This document shows positions 1 through 13,300 of a DNA stretch of 64,000 nucleotides, in pieces; within the stretch, counting starts at the first letter, position 1, and each line of letters opens with the position of its first letter. The position numbers and the translations under genes were made by a program. The DNA is from Dromaius novaehollandiae. Lineage: Eukaryota > Chordata > Aves > Casuariiformes > Dromaiidae. The notes beneath the pieces were generated by a model, which saw only the letters and a list, made by a program, of their open reading frames with translations, was not told where the DNA came from and ran no database searches. The DNA is taken from NCBI RefSeq assembly GCF_036370855.1, contig NC_088113.1:15954501-16018500 (forward strand), read 5' to 3'.

Positions 1-3000
1 ACTCTTTGGTTTGAGCCCAACCTTGAATGCACTCTTAACTAGATCAGGAAGAGCTTGGCAAATGTCCCTAGGGTCAGAATTTGGCTAATCAAACATGTGC
101 AGAACACATTTGGCTCATTACACATGTGCATCTTAAATCTACATTCAGCAGCAAGGGAATAGAAAGATAATCTGATCGTAAAGACACTGGAATTGGACTT
201 CAAAGATCAGGATGCAATTCCACAGACTCCCAGAGTGACTTTGGCCACAACAGACAGTCTCTCCTGCCTTGGTTCCCATCTGTAAAAATCAAAATAACCA
301 CACCTCATTTTCTCTTTAATCTATCCTTTTAATTTGGACTCCGAGTTCTTTGTAGTAGCTTCTCTCCCTCAAAACATGGCCAGCAGCCAGTACACAATGT
401 CTTGCTAGGACGTTTTTGTGCAAATTTATCAAAAAAAAAAAAAGTAACTTATAAAATATTCACTAATGAGATAAGATGACCAGCACAACACAGAGTGCCA
501 AATAAACAGCTGTAATCTGTGGAAGGGTTATTTCTCTTTGCCATAAGTGCCATCTACTTTGAGATACAAGTTATTCTCTGTCATAAAACAGTGAACTCAG
601 TATCTGCAGACAAGTTGCCTTCAAACCAGCACATTTTTCAAAGGCTCCCAGTAGTTTGTGACACTAAATAGAAATTGTCACATCTTAATGACTAATATTT
701 GTACTAGTCTGCTTGATTAACATAATTTGTTTCTTCACTGGATATTTTATTCCAGATGAGCTGCTTTTCATCCATATTTTCTGGGGGAAAATATATGCAT
801 TCTGACATGCAATGCTAATGGGCCCTCTGCAATGACCTCTTATCTCTAGAACGTTTCCTTCTCACCTCCCATTCTCTTCAGTGCATGAAATGAGCTCCAG
901 CAGTAGCTATTGGTCAAGAGTATCATACACTGGATACCCACCAAGGCTTTTGGGGTGTTTAGCACGGACAAAAGGTCTATTCCTATGACACACACATTTA
1001 AATTTAGCACTAAACTGGTGGGAAAAAAAGAGAAAAATATATAAAATGTCACTTTCTGACAGGCAGAAAATTAGAATTCATTCCCCTGAGAACTAAATGG
1101 ACTTTTCTGCTTCCAGTCACTAACTATGACAAGGTTAACATTTTTCAGTTTAATGACTAAGGACATTTAGTGTGCATGTGAATAAGGAATAAAATTACTA
1201 GAGGGTATTGGCTAAGCACGTGACAACAGCCCAAACTGACAACAGAACTCCAAGGATGCAGATTCTAAGTAACACTGACTATTTGCCATGCAGAACCAAC
1301 AGAGAACAAAAAGTATGCAGAGGTCATCTTTCACTATCATTGTTACAACAGGGTAAGCAATCACAGGAAAATGTACTTCTCTGCATGGGGGTGGGGTGAA
1401 TGTCAAATCTCTTGTTTCCAGCATCCCAGACCATGACACTGAACTGGACAGTATGTTAACAGGAGGCCAGAAAAGCCTGAAGAGACCCCGGGAATGGCAA
1501 CAATTCCAAGTACATCTCGTATTTCCCCAAGGATTCTTCCACCACTCCACATTCATGGCTCAAGTCTGTTGCAACATAAGCATTAGGATTTGAGATGAAG
1601 TTAGCATTCATGACTTGCCTTAGCTTCTGTCCTCCCCAGTCCAGTTTTCCCTATAGCTCTTCAGTCCCTTAACTCTACTACTACAAACATAACCCATGCA
1701 GCTCTGGCTTCCAGACACTAACGACTAGCCTGGATTTCTGTCTAATATAGCACAAAGCCAGGAAAAGTCAAAGAAAAAAAAAAGAAGTCTACGTTATTGA
1801 TATGCCCTGAGCGTTAAGATACTGGAAGACATCAGATATTGGGAATGTTTCTGGAGATAAATGAAATTGTGACAGTAGAAGGTATGTCAGGAAGAAAGAT
1901 TACATTTTCAAGTATCTAATCTGTTCTGTGAAAAATAAGTGTAAAAATTATATTTAGAGATATGGGTTAAGATTGAGAAAGTATTTTTAAACAGGAATGG
2001 TTAATATATTATCTAAAAAAATGAAGGAAGCAGTGAGGATATCAGACTTTAACGCAACAGAAGAACTCTCCTTTTATTATTTCTGCTGTTAACCAGGTTT
2101 CAAAAGCTGTTTAGCCACAACTGATTAAAAAAAATGCAAAACTTACAGTTTAGGGAACAGATGAAGATGGGCATTAAAGCTAAAAAGGAAAGAAAACCAG
2201 AAGAGAAAACAAGCACTTGGAAAACCACAGACTCTACCTTCAGGTTGACAAACACAGGAAAGAGTCACCAATTGCTCTTAACTTTGCTGTGGCCCAGCAG
2301 TGTGCTCCTTAGTCTGAAATAACGCTTTTCTGTTTATTTTTCAGGAAGTCTAGCTATATAAAATCAGTGTGATGGACTATCAGGCAGCTCTCTTGCAGTT
2401 CATGTTTCCTGTAACATCAAAAGCTAGATTCCTCTCAATTCATCTGCAGCTAGCAGAAACCCATCTCATAGGCCTTGAAGAATTCCTGGTTGGTCAAAAC
2501 CAGCGTGAAAGGACTGCTTAATGTTTTTATGTGGACAAAGCCTGACTGTCCTTCTAATTTATACTGAGGTGGCTGTATTCCCTCCTTCTTCCCCTTTGCT
2601 TTACTTGGTTTGCTTCCAGAACGAGGTATGACTGTATTTGGAGATCCTCAAAGAGAAAGATCATGTTAAGCTCAGATTTCATTTACAAGCCAATTCACAG
2701 ATTGGTAATGTTGAACAGAACCTCTTTAGCAGGGCCAACAGGTTCTCAGCCATGCAGTGGACACAGCTTTAGAGCAGAGCTCTGTAAGGGAGAAGGCATC
2801 GAGACAGCTATTCACCTTAGACAAGGCTTCCCTCGGTGCTGCCTGTGCCCTCTCGCCGTGCTCTGATCTGTATTCCACACCGCTCTTAGCCCGACTGGAG
2901 TCTCTGATTACTTTCGGTCCCTGACCTCATTACCTCAACACTTCTCTATAATAAACTGCATAAGCCACTTATCAGCCTGTAATCCTGATATATCCAAATC

Positions 3001-6000
3001 ATTTTGAATGAGTTTGTTTTGTTCCTCTGCTCCCCAGCCTCCTACCCCTCCAACTTGCCCAGCCTTTATGTTGTCAGCATATTTAAGCCACTTTTGAAAT
3101 TACCTCCTGCTCAAGGTCACTACACTGAATTTATATCTTTTTCCCATACAGCATACCAATGCTTTAACTCCCATCTGATTTATTTATCCTGCTTATTATC
3201 AGAGACCAATTCAATCAATACAGGCTGGAATTCAAACACACTCACACATTTGAATTATGCATACAAATGCTTATCAAGAGATATAAGACAACTGCTGTAG
3301 CACAGATCATTCCTCTAACATATGGCCCAGCTTACAAGTAAGGAAGCTCATAGCGATGAATTTTTACACCTTGACTTTTGCATGACCCCAATAGCTGTTT
3401 GGTTACTGGAAACCAAAGGAATTGAAATAGCATCACAAATTCCATGGAAGGGGCTTGGACAAGGAGTCTCTGCCTTTCTTATCCCAAGCCAGTATGATCA
3501 TATTTTAAGGTTGTCTTTCCGAGTTGACAGTTCCTTTATTAGCTTCTGAGCACACAGGAATCCTAGCAAAACACTGTCAAACCATACCAGACAGTCATGT
3601 CAAGCAAATCTTGCAAACCGAACAGTGTATGGAGAACTGGAACTTGAAGGAAAACCAAAAGCTCTAACCTCAATTGCAGCCTAGGTTAGGCATTAAACCA
3701 ACCTAAACGGGATGCTGGAAGCATATTAGAAAGCGTATAGCTTTTGGCTTCCCTTCGCAAACCACTATCCCTTCTAAATGTTAATGGTCAACACAACCCT
3801 CCAACAGGGTTTGCAACATGGTCCTCTTTAAACACAGTTGGTGGTTACAACCCAAAGAACACAGCAAATTTAAAAACTGAAGGCAGAAAAAGCCTGTGTA
3901 CACAGGATACGCTATAGACTGAGCTGGACTGTGCACACCGGTCTGGAGCTTTCAAGGATTTGAGGCACAAAGATTGATTAATCAGAAAATTTTAGAGAGA
4001 TGCAAAAAGTTTGGGGAAAAGGAATCCACACTGTTCTATACAACAATACCTTGTATCCATGTAGTTTAATGCTAACAGAAGTCTATCGTGACAAGTAAAA
4101 TGCAAAATGAGACATCAAATGTTCAGCATCATGAATTAAAGGGTCTCTAGGACTGGAAAGCAGATCTCTGCATAGCTGTCTGTTCACCACTAATTACATT
4201 TCCCAGCTGACATTCAGTTCTTTACATTTCCCTGTTCTTTACCCTCATTGTTCTTCCATACCGGCTCCCTAGCATAGCTCCTTTGTAACTATGTTTTATA
4301 AGCAATCACCCTCTTCTAACCACACTTCTAAAAAAGGTTTTGTCTCTTTGTCCTAATTGATACAAAGTCTTCTGTCACACCAGAGCTGCACTGATTCATA
4401 CCATTTGGAGACCTGAAATAGCATGTCAGGAATTAAACTGTGGCCTCATTGAACTGTTCTTGACTTTGGTAATGCTAAGCTTTACCCTATGCACCCTGGC
4501 ATACAGCTACATGCATCTCAGGAGTCCCTCTGAGATTTTAATATTTCATCATTTATCCGCAGAGAATATTTTGGCTTCTCTATCAATATATTTCTGCTTG
4601 GTAACTCCCAGTTTGAATGCTGATTGTGTTTTGCATAAAATTAACTAAATTGCAGCCATTCTATTTCATTGGTACTTTTTGTCTGCTTCCTCCATGAACA
4701 ATATCGGGGAGATTGCAAGCTGACTACAATTCTCTTTCTGAAGCAAGAGGAAAACAACATCTAAGAGCCCAATCAGCACAAGTTTCCTGATGTCTGTTGG
4801 GTTTTATAAACCATATTGTACTCTGGCATTTAACAATTTCTGTTCATTTGATTCACTTTAAGAAATGAATGTAACAAAGAATTTCCACAGTGTTCTGCAC
4901 TACTGTTGCCTATTGATAAATATGGAACAGGTACAACAACAAGCTTGCTCTTTTTCTGTTTAAAAATTCACTGAGCTAACAAGTTATTTGTGTAATGCCA
5001 AAGTAATCACAGTTTTTTGCTGTTGAGTTTCAATATTCAGGTTCCATAGGGAGGTCCGTTGTAGCCTGTATTTTACCAACAAAACTAGATCAACGATGGC
5101 ATTACATTTCCAGAAGCATTGATACCACACATGAACACTCCAAAACTCTGCCCAGCTGCTGCTCGAGTCTGGAGGCACCCATATCCACACAGGTATGGAA
5201 TTTCCATCAATAAATGGCACATTTTGAAAGAAAGAATCTCTCTGCCTTCATTGAAAGAAGCTTAACCTGTAACTTAATTCCAAGAACTTTCAGGGCTACG
5301 AACCAGGAGCAGAGGGAGATGTTTGCCATAGCCCAAAGCAGGGCACAGTTCTTGGGCCGGTGGGTCGGACACACATGCTGTGCAAGGAGACACATCATGC
5401 CCCTGAGGGCCTTGGCACATGAAGCAGCAAGAAGTCTCAAAATTAATGCTGCAACAGACACTGCAATACTTCTACCCCTCTACAGACACATCCCATCATG
5501 ACCATGTCCTCATAGCATCTCACATTTAGCAACAGTGCCAAGGCTTTCTCTACTGCAGCACCCATATAGGGGGAGCTCAGAAAGACAAAAACAAAAGTGA
5601 GTTTGGATGTAACGTGTGAAACTAGAAATATTTCTAGAGGAAGGGGAAGTGTTTGGGAAACATCTTACCAATGTTCGAAATTATCAAAGGCAACAGTTCA
5701 GAGACATCCAAGGCACTTCCTAGTCATAGTGACTCTATTTCTAAATAGCAGCCAGTGAGTGTTTCAGGCTTAACGAGCCTTAGCTCTGTCAAGGCTCTGA
5801 GGGCACAGCACTCATCGTGATGGCTGTGAGTAACACTGAGGGTCTGCCCAGGCAAGGGAAGGGGCAGATGATGATAAGAAGGTATGATGAATTATTACTG
5901 TGTTTGTCACCTGTATTTAACTTTCTGCCTCATCTGTATTTGACTTACCGCCTTTTGCATCTAGGGGGACCACAGTCCTTTCAAAAGAGTTGCTTTGGAT

Positions 6001-9000
6001 TTCTTAATATTAGGAGACAGTTGTGACATTTGTCCTGCCCCAGGCCTAATTAGACCCTAGGCACTTTTAGCACATATTCTTCTTCATAATGTTCTCCCTG
6101 TTCCTTTATCTGCAGATCCCAAAGCTCATTAACGAATCCTCACAAAAGTCTTCTGGAGAATGATCCTCTCCCTGTGCTACAGAAAGCGGAAGTAAAAGTA
6201 AGGGTTGCAGTGCAAAAGGCACAAGCCCTCTGCTTGCCAGTTCGTTTACTTTCTTTGAATAGGCTCTCAAAACGGCTGCCCTCCTGGAAGCAGGCTTTTG
6301 CACATAAGTGCAATCCATAAATTTAGCATTTGCTGGGATTCCCAATACAACATAAGTCAGAAATCAGATTCTCAGGATCACATATGAAGCAGTGTCAGAG
6401 CTGAGAATGGCTTTTGGGAATCCAGAGACTCAGTCTTTTCAACAGCCACTCTTCTGTCTGAGGTCTACATCTCAATGTGCTGTCATCCTGATGCTTATTT
6501 CTGGCTGCACGCTATAGCATAGCTCATTACATTAAGACAGACAATATTATCTGCTTTTTCTACATCCACTTTTTATTCTTTAGAATAGATAAGCAACAAA
6601 TAAAACAGCACCATCCAACAACATTACCATCCAGTCCAAATGGTTTTCTAGGCAACCACAGCACAGTTGCATTCTTTAAAGGTGCACACCCTTGGTTAGG
6701 CCTATGTGCCCCACTCCTTCTCTGTAACAAGGCTGCAAAATGTGTTCTGATTACTGTTTTTAGTATCCCTACAGCTTCATTCAGTGTAAACAGTTTTCCC
6801 TTCATGGCATTTATGACCTTAGATAAAGAGTAATAATGTCCCCTTGCATGGTTCTTTTTACTGGGCTATACCCTACTCTCCTAGTTGTCTCTGGAAGAGG
6901 AGCTTTCTCCTAGCCAGTTTATAGGTCTTTTCTAGCATGAATTCACCTTTCTTGAAGATGACTAACCAGGAGTGCACACAGTGTTCATGAGCCAGTCTCA
7001 CACAGGCACTACTTCTCTTGAAACTCAACCCAAAACAATTCTACATTGGCATTTATCCCTTTCCAAGCTGCAATTCATTGGTGACTTCTGTTCTGTTTTT
7101 TTCAAAGCATGAGCCTCCAGCTTCCAGTAGAAATACTTGCTATTTGAGCCTAACTACACGACCATATAGTACTTTGTTTCCTACCATTTCTGGTATCTTT
7201 ATCCTGAGGTCACCTGATTCTCTTCGTATGACATTCGCTGTTCTTTCCTAGAGCTATGCAGCATGCTGCACAATTACTAGGAGCAATTACAAATCCTTTC
7301 CCCATTTCTAGAAGCTTGAGTAAAAATTAGACAGTCTAGACAGACAAGAAGAAGAAATAATAAAGGATTTCTAAAGACTTTTCTGTATAATCCTACTTGA
7401 AACATTCAACTGCTCAGCAAAATGCCAGAAGCACCATCTTTTATACCCTGTCTGCTGATCACTTTGATGTAATTTGTGGTCTGGTCATCCTTGTAACAGT
7501 TATTTAACAAGTAGATGTTTAAACCACAAGGAATTAATAAGCAGAGCAACATTAAAATCTGATTCAGTGAACTTTCTATTTAAATGATACCAAGAAAATG
7601 TCCCCTCAAACAAACATTAGGAATTTCTGGGATCATATTGTTCAAATTGATGTCAGTTTGCATAAGCATTTCTACATGTCCTCCCAAATCCCAGTAAGTG
7701 CCTTCAGAAGTGGTACTTACTGTAGCCTAAAATTCTGAACCTTGCTTTACTGCCCGATTAAAATTCAATAAGGAACACTTACGATCTTAGATGCGAGTTA
7801 GACTTCAAGTACAAATATCAGGTCAGAAAGAAGACTGGGGCAGGTATCTTTGAAACTCTGGGTATAGTCTCCTACACAATTGGATGAAAGAGAGAGGATC
7901 TGAATCAAGGAAAGCGAACAAAGATTCTTCCTATTCTAACGACGCAAACCACAACGCCGAAGGCGGCGGTGCAGCTCTCCTGACAGGCCAGGCCAGGCCA
8001 GTCTCCCCCAGCCTGAGCGCGCCAGCCGCCGCGCAGGAAGCGAGGTGCCCGGGCCCAGAGCGCCCTCTGCTGGGAAAAAAGTCACAGACAAGCAAAGACA
8101 AGTACTAGCAACAGAGGGGTGAGAGCACCACTCCAAGCTCTTTCAGCTTACAAAAGATAGAGGTGGAAAAGGGATTATTTTCCAGAGATTCCTCAGTCTC
8201 CATGCCTGGTTGACACATGCCCTTGGCAGAACAGCACACAGGCCCGTGGCAGGGAGCGTCCGGCCAAGGGGCAGAGCCCAGCCGCAGAGCCCCGCTCCCG
8301 CTCGGCACGGACCCAAGCCCCCAGCCTGAAGGGGCACGCAGCGTTTGGAGGATGCAGCTACGGTTTTGAAGCGTGCCAGGTTAGTGCTCCAGCCACTAAA
8401 CCGCTCATTTCACAAGCACAAAAACTAGGCTCAGGGACTTACCTCCAGGAAGCTGAGAACTGCCAGCCCAGGGGGACCCTTCCCTGGCCAGAGGCAATTA
8501 TCCGTCTCCGAGCTCGGCAGCCGCAAATCCAGGCACCTGCCGTGTCATACTCACTGCCCATGCCCTGAGCAACGCTCCACGCTCCTGTCGGGGACTAGCT
8601 GGCAGGAAACAGAGCAACGTTATTCAGGTCCCCTTCGAGCGTCCTGGACAGCAGGGCACCTTTGGTTGGGTACGACAACGTCCTCTGCGTCGCAGCCCTG
8701 CCGATGGCACCGGCTCTGTGCAACTTGCCTGCGCTGAGCCAGTGCGCACAGGGCAAAGCTGCGAGCAGAGCGCTCGAGTCAGGTCTCGGCCCACACCATC
8801 AGCCACAAGCCCTCCCTTTGGGGACATCAGCTAAAGACACCCGAGCTCCTGCCTGCATCTCTCTGATGCTCCTTTCACCTCTTTCTGAGAGCCATCAGCA
8901 CACGACAGGCCATTGGTTTTGATCGCACTCTGGATACGGCTGCTTCCATGCGCTCATCTGGAACACAGACCTGAGTAGTGAGGCCAAACTCACTATGTAC

Positions 9001-9890
9001 CTGAATGTTTACATAGCAATCCTGGTACCAGCTAAAGAAAACGCTCCGACACAAGCAACCAAGAACAACTCATGTTGGTCAGTTGTAGTCTCCTGGCTAC
9101 ACATGCTTCGCAGGCAAAAACGCAGTGGGCCAAGCTTTCCTAAGTGCTCAGTTCCCCCTGAGAACCACCTCTTCTGCAGTTAACTGGAAGTTCAGTACGG
9201 AGCTCCTTGGAAAAAACATCTCTTCAAGCAAGACGATGGAAACTGCTAGAGACTGAGCATTTCGAGTCCCCATTAGGCCCCTAGGAAACAGACCAGAAGC
9301 TCAGCTTCCTCCTGCTGACCATAGAAGCATAAAGAGACCACAAATAGTATTTTTATTTCTAAAGCATCTAAAGAAGCTGGGACACCAACAAAGCCTGAAA
9401 GCAGATGAGCAGTGGGTCCTTTCACCCTGCCGCTGACTCCATGAACCCCACCAAAGCTTGGAGGCCTAAAAATTTGGAGACAGTAAGAAAGCACTGATTT
9501 TGACTTTAGGCAATCATTTAGCCACTTACAGGCACATAAGCTTTGCTTGCACCCTCCCATGGCAGACAGACTCCCCTACTTATAAAATAGGCCTTAACTG
9601 ATCGGCCAGAGGCAATAAAGCCAGTCAGGGGCAGAACTGGATTAAAGATCTGGAGATTTCCAGTCCCCTGAAACACCCATTAAACTACACTGCCTTGGTC
9701 TACTGCCAACTATGAGGAAATTACCCCAGCAAGGAGCATTCCAGAGGACTGGCAGACAGGCTCGCGCTCCCGCTACAAACTGTATTAACTAAATGGCCAA
9801 TCTGGCTATGGAACGATTTTACAAATACTTAAGCTACAAATTAAGAGCACGTTTGAGAGCTGTGCTGCCAAGCTAGCCATCATCTTTGCT
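1..9890. other. Intergenic region left of ANKRD60, no gene recognised
   Basis: I read both strands and found no exon with recognisable protein similarity, no RNA gene and no full transposon. The open frames here are short and lack family motifs or believable splice partners. The sequence is AT-rich and mostly unique, except for a GC/CpG-rich patch at about 7.94-8.8 kb that is listed separately. In human the next gene on this side of ANKRD60 is C20orf85 (CIMIP1). I looked for its conserved segments and did not find them, so it probably lies outside the window. The region may hold enhancers or non-coding transcripts that cannot be judged by eye. Confidence 0.6.
7938..8800. promoter_or_regulatory. 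Isolated GC/CpG-rich patch (candidate orphan CpG island)
   Basis: Within an AT-rich intergenic stretch the sequence becomes GC-rich. About 14 CpG dinucleotides fall between 7938 and 8063, and further CpGs are scattered through 8218-8340 and 8490-8780. Bird DNA is generally CpG-depleted, so such a patch often marks a promoter or an unmethylated regulatory element. No convincing coding exon adjoins it. It lies about 1.1-2 kb beyond the 3' end of ANKRD60. It could be a distal promoter, a non-coding RNA start, or simply a GC-rich local isochore. Confidence 0.35.
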
Positions 9891-9911
9891 GCAGCATCAC
9901 CAGTATATGAA

Positions 9912-9917
9912 TTTATT
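9912..9917 (-). promoter_or_regulatory. Candidate poly(A) signal of ANKRD60
   Basis: The plus strand reads TTTATT, which is AATAAA on the minus strand, about 130 nt downstream of the ANKRD60 stop codon. A short GT-rich stretch follows on the minus strand. This would give a short 3' UTR ending near 9.89 kb. Another AATAAA lies further down near 9.35 kb, so the exact end is open. Confidence 0.4.
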
Positions 9918-10045
9918 TCATAACTGAACCCTACAAATCTCATCCAGTGACCTATATTTGAAGACGCGGTCTCTAGGAAAATTACTGACTGTCCACTGAA
10001 ACTTGCCAGAACCAAGTTAGCCCATATGTATTTTAGGACATGGGA

Positions 10046-10314
10046 TCAGATGTCTTCCGCAAGGCTTGATTCAGAGATGATGGATGGCACAGCACCAGCT
10101 ACTTTTTTCTTCCACTCGAAGCGGAACATGGTGTGTTCACTCTGCTTCTGGCCCCACAAGCGGGCAAGGCTCACTGCAGTTTGTCCCTCGCGATCTGGGT
10201 CAAAAGCTTGCGCCCCGTAGCTAAGCAGCAGTTCAATGCAGGCACACCGGCCCGCGACAGCAGCAACGTGAAGAGCAGTCCTTCCCAGCGGGGTTTTCGA
10301 ATGCAAATCCGCAC
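10046..10314 (-). CDS. ANKRD60: ANKRD60 exon 4 with stop
   Basis: Begins after TTTGCAG and completes the glycine codon of exon 3. It carries the best ankyrin repeat (ADLHSKTPLGRTALHVAAVA, then CIELLLSYGAQ), a second repeat (EGQTAVSLARLWGQ), and a C-terminal tail with the FEW and KKK residues, ending at a stop at 10046. Confidence 0.88.
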
Positions 10315-13300
10315 CTGCAAAAAGCACATGGAGTCCGAGTTTGACAAGGCACACGACAGGGAAAAAATGCCACCTGTGGGCCAGAATTTACCTCACTTTT
10401 TTTCTGAAGGCAGTTTGCCTTTTTCACAATCTAATCACCGGAATTAACAAATCTATCTACTGAACAAATACTCCTGCCTTCAGGCAAATACGGCTAACAT
10501 ACAACAATTTGATATTCTTTGTTCTGTTCAGGGGACCACTGACTGCTTCGCCCTGGCTGGGCGTCACCGCTGCTTCTGCACTGAGACCTGTCACTTACGG
10601 AGAGACAACTATGCCATCTTTTAAACAAGGAGACTCTTTAACACAGACAGGTTCAAGAACCTGGATTGAAGGGAACATTTGGACAAGGTTTTTTTTCCTC
10701 AGCAATCACTTTTTAATCATTGAAAATGAGAACAAATACCTGCCCTTTCATTCAGGACATTCAGGTGACCTGAACTGACCCAAAGGACTGTCCACTGTGC
10801 AAATGCAGATGGCTGGGGAAACAAGGTTTATTTAGTCGCAAAGCAACTGAAAACCCGAAGGCCAGAGCCCTGAAACTAATGCTGGCAGCTCTTATTGCAT
10901 CTCAGTGACAGATCAAGCATTGCACGGGACTGATGAAAAATTAAGCTTTTCTAGGTCCTAAGAAAACAGCAATAAATGAGATTCAAAGAATGGAAGTCAG
11001 AATCAGAAATCCTGTTTCCACTATGAGTTTCCTACTTTAACGTTGAAAGTCATTCCACTTAGCAAGGGCAGCAGTTTTTATTGTTTTCAAGTCTACATCA
11101 GGACTGATGGGCTGACTGCATTCTCCACCTCAAATACAAAATATGCAAAATAATTTGGGTAAAATTCTATGATCTTGGTAAGCAGCAAGGTGGTCTGGTG
11201 TTTGGCACAGTTCTTTTTTGGCTGTAACTATGTAAGAATATTACCATGTCTCAGAAGAAACTCAGCAGTTCTGACACAGCCCCTATGGCTGGCAACAAAC
11301 AGTGCCACAGAAGCTCGGTGCGCTACCCACTCCTTCCTCCGCTCCGGCCCCAGGAACTCTGCGTATGGAGTGGAGCCTGCAAAGTCCTCCGTAACTCCCA
11401 GACGGGCTAGCTGCAAAATAAATGGAAACCTTTTTATCTGTTTCTAAAGGATAGTTGGATTTCTTCTAGATAACAACAAAGACTTGTACCTGTACTTAGG
11501 GGATGCTTGTACACTTCATAAATCACTCCAAGACCAGCCAAATAATATCTGCTTGTTTCCTATTCTTCTGTCCCATCTGGATTCTCTACTGTCTAATGAT
11601 ATTTACTTACAGACATCCCTTGGGAGGGAACATTAATATGGGTTTTCCTTTTGTATATAGTTATTAAGCTCTACAAACTCCTACAGAAATTTCATCTCTT
11701 TGTAATCCCTATCCTTCTCTTAAATCAGCTGGAAACAACCTGATTACAAGTTTTTGGTAAAAGGACCAAGACAAACAGCGTGACCATGTAAGCCCAGTTT
11801 CCTTATGAGCTAGCATATTCAGGTGAGACTTTGAGATTTAATTCCAGCCAGTATACAACTCATAAGCATTATCTGCCTCGGGAGACATACTCTTATATTA
11901 CTTTCAAGCCCAAAAGGAGCTTCCTTGGTTTAAAAAAAACAAAACAAAACAAAAAGCACCCACCCACAACCCACATATCAGTCCTAAAGTGCTGCCGAGA
12001 GGCCTCCTGGGAACAATTTTCAGGTGCCTCACGGTCCTGTTCTTCACAAGAAATCAGTTCCAGATTGGAATACACCTTCCACAATGCACCACAATTTCCA
12101 CTTTTCTCATCTAGTAAGTGGAAACCCATTATTAGAGCAGCTGCAGAATTATTTCTTCAAAAAATCAGTTTTCAGTTGAAAATCAACAGTGTCACAAGTT
12201 TTTTGTGGAGTTCTTATGGCACTGCATCTTCCATTTCAAACAACACTGTTGTCTTTGTGGCACATCCGTTTCCTGCTCAACACAGAGTAGGAAGATTTTT
12301 TAATACATAGGGAAATCAAACCATGGGGGCGAGGGGGGGGAACCACACACACACACTTTGCCCAATAGCAAAATGCAAGCCATTTGTGGCACGAAGTAGA
12401 ACAGCTGCTTACCAATGAACCGCAACACTACACAACAGTTAACGATAGGAAGCGAAGAACCCTGCGGTATCCATTTGCAATGGTTGGGGAAACGCGGAAG
12501 AACAGAATGTAATTAGCCAAGTTGGAACTTGGCCAGGGCAACAGAGATAATGGTTCTTTCTTTATAAAAGGTGCCAAAATATATTTCATGACCACATCTG
12601 TTCAGGCCTGAAGGTTTGCAGTACAAATCAGTTACACAGAATACCCTGTCTTTCTGCTGAGACAACATTTCAGTCCTAAATCAAGAAAGCAGCATGCCCT
12701 CTGTCAAAGCACCAGAAACTATCTGTTCCACAAAAATCAAAGCTTTCTCACTAATCAAACTTGACAGGATCACAAACTCAGGATGGTCTGTCAACCAGCA
12801 CCAGGTAAAGTGGAGAAGACGGGGAACATCTCCTGCTCGTTGATTCTGACATTGTCATGTGTTTTGAAGGAGTACAGACTCCCGTTCTTACTTCGGAGTC
12901 AGTATGGCAAGTGGAGGATAGACCAAGAAACAGAATTTCTACCTCCGATTCACACAGTATCAGCCAAGTCTCTTAGCCTTGCTGTGACACCTGAGAAGAA
13001 AAAAAAAAAAAAGAAATCTCGTCTTCTAACTAAGGGACTAAATATCTTTTGTTCAGAAAGCATCTTGGGAAAGCAAAATGGCAGTCAACTGGAATAAGAA
13101 AATCCAAACTTTTTTCATAAACTAGGATAAGCAGGGACAAGAAAAGCAATCTGGAAATACACTAATAGCAGTGCTAGAAAAAGTTACACAACAGAGAAAA
13201 GAAAAAACTTGCACTCCAACTGTATGTGCCATTTGCCAACAGCAACAAAAAAGTCTTCCTTTTAAACCAAACTGCATTAAGGATTGACTCCTCCTTCTTT

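Noticed and set aside
7884-8337. Coding exons in the GC-rich patch
   Set aside because: The open frames are short, overlap on both strands and lack recognisable protein features; composition explains them.
1-9890. C20orf85 (CIMIP1) expected left of ANKRD60
   Set aside because: I looked for its conserved segments on both strands and found none in the window.
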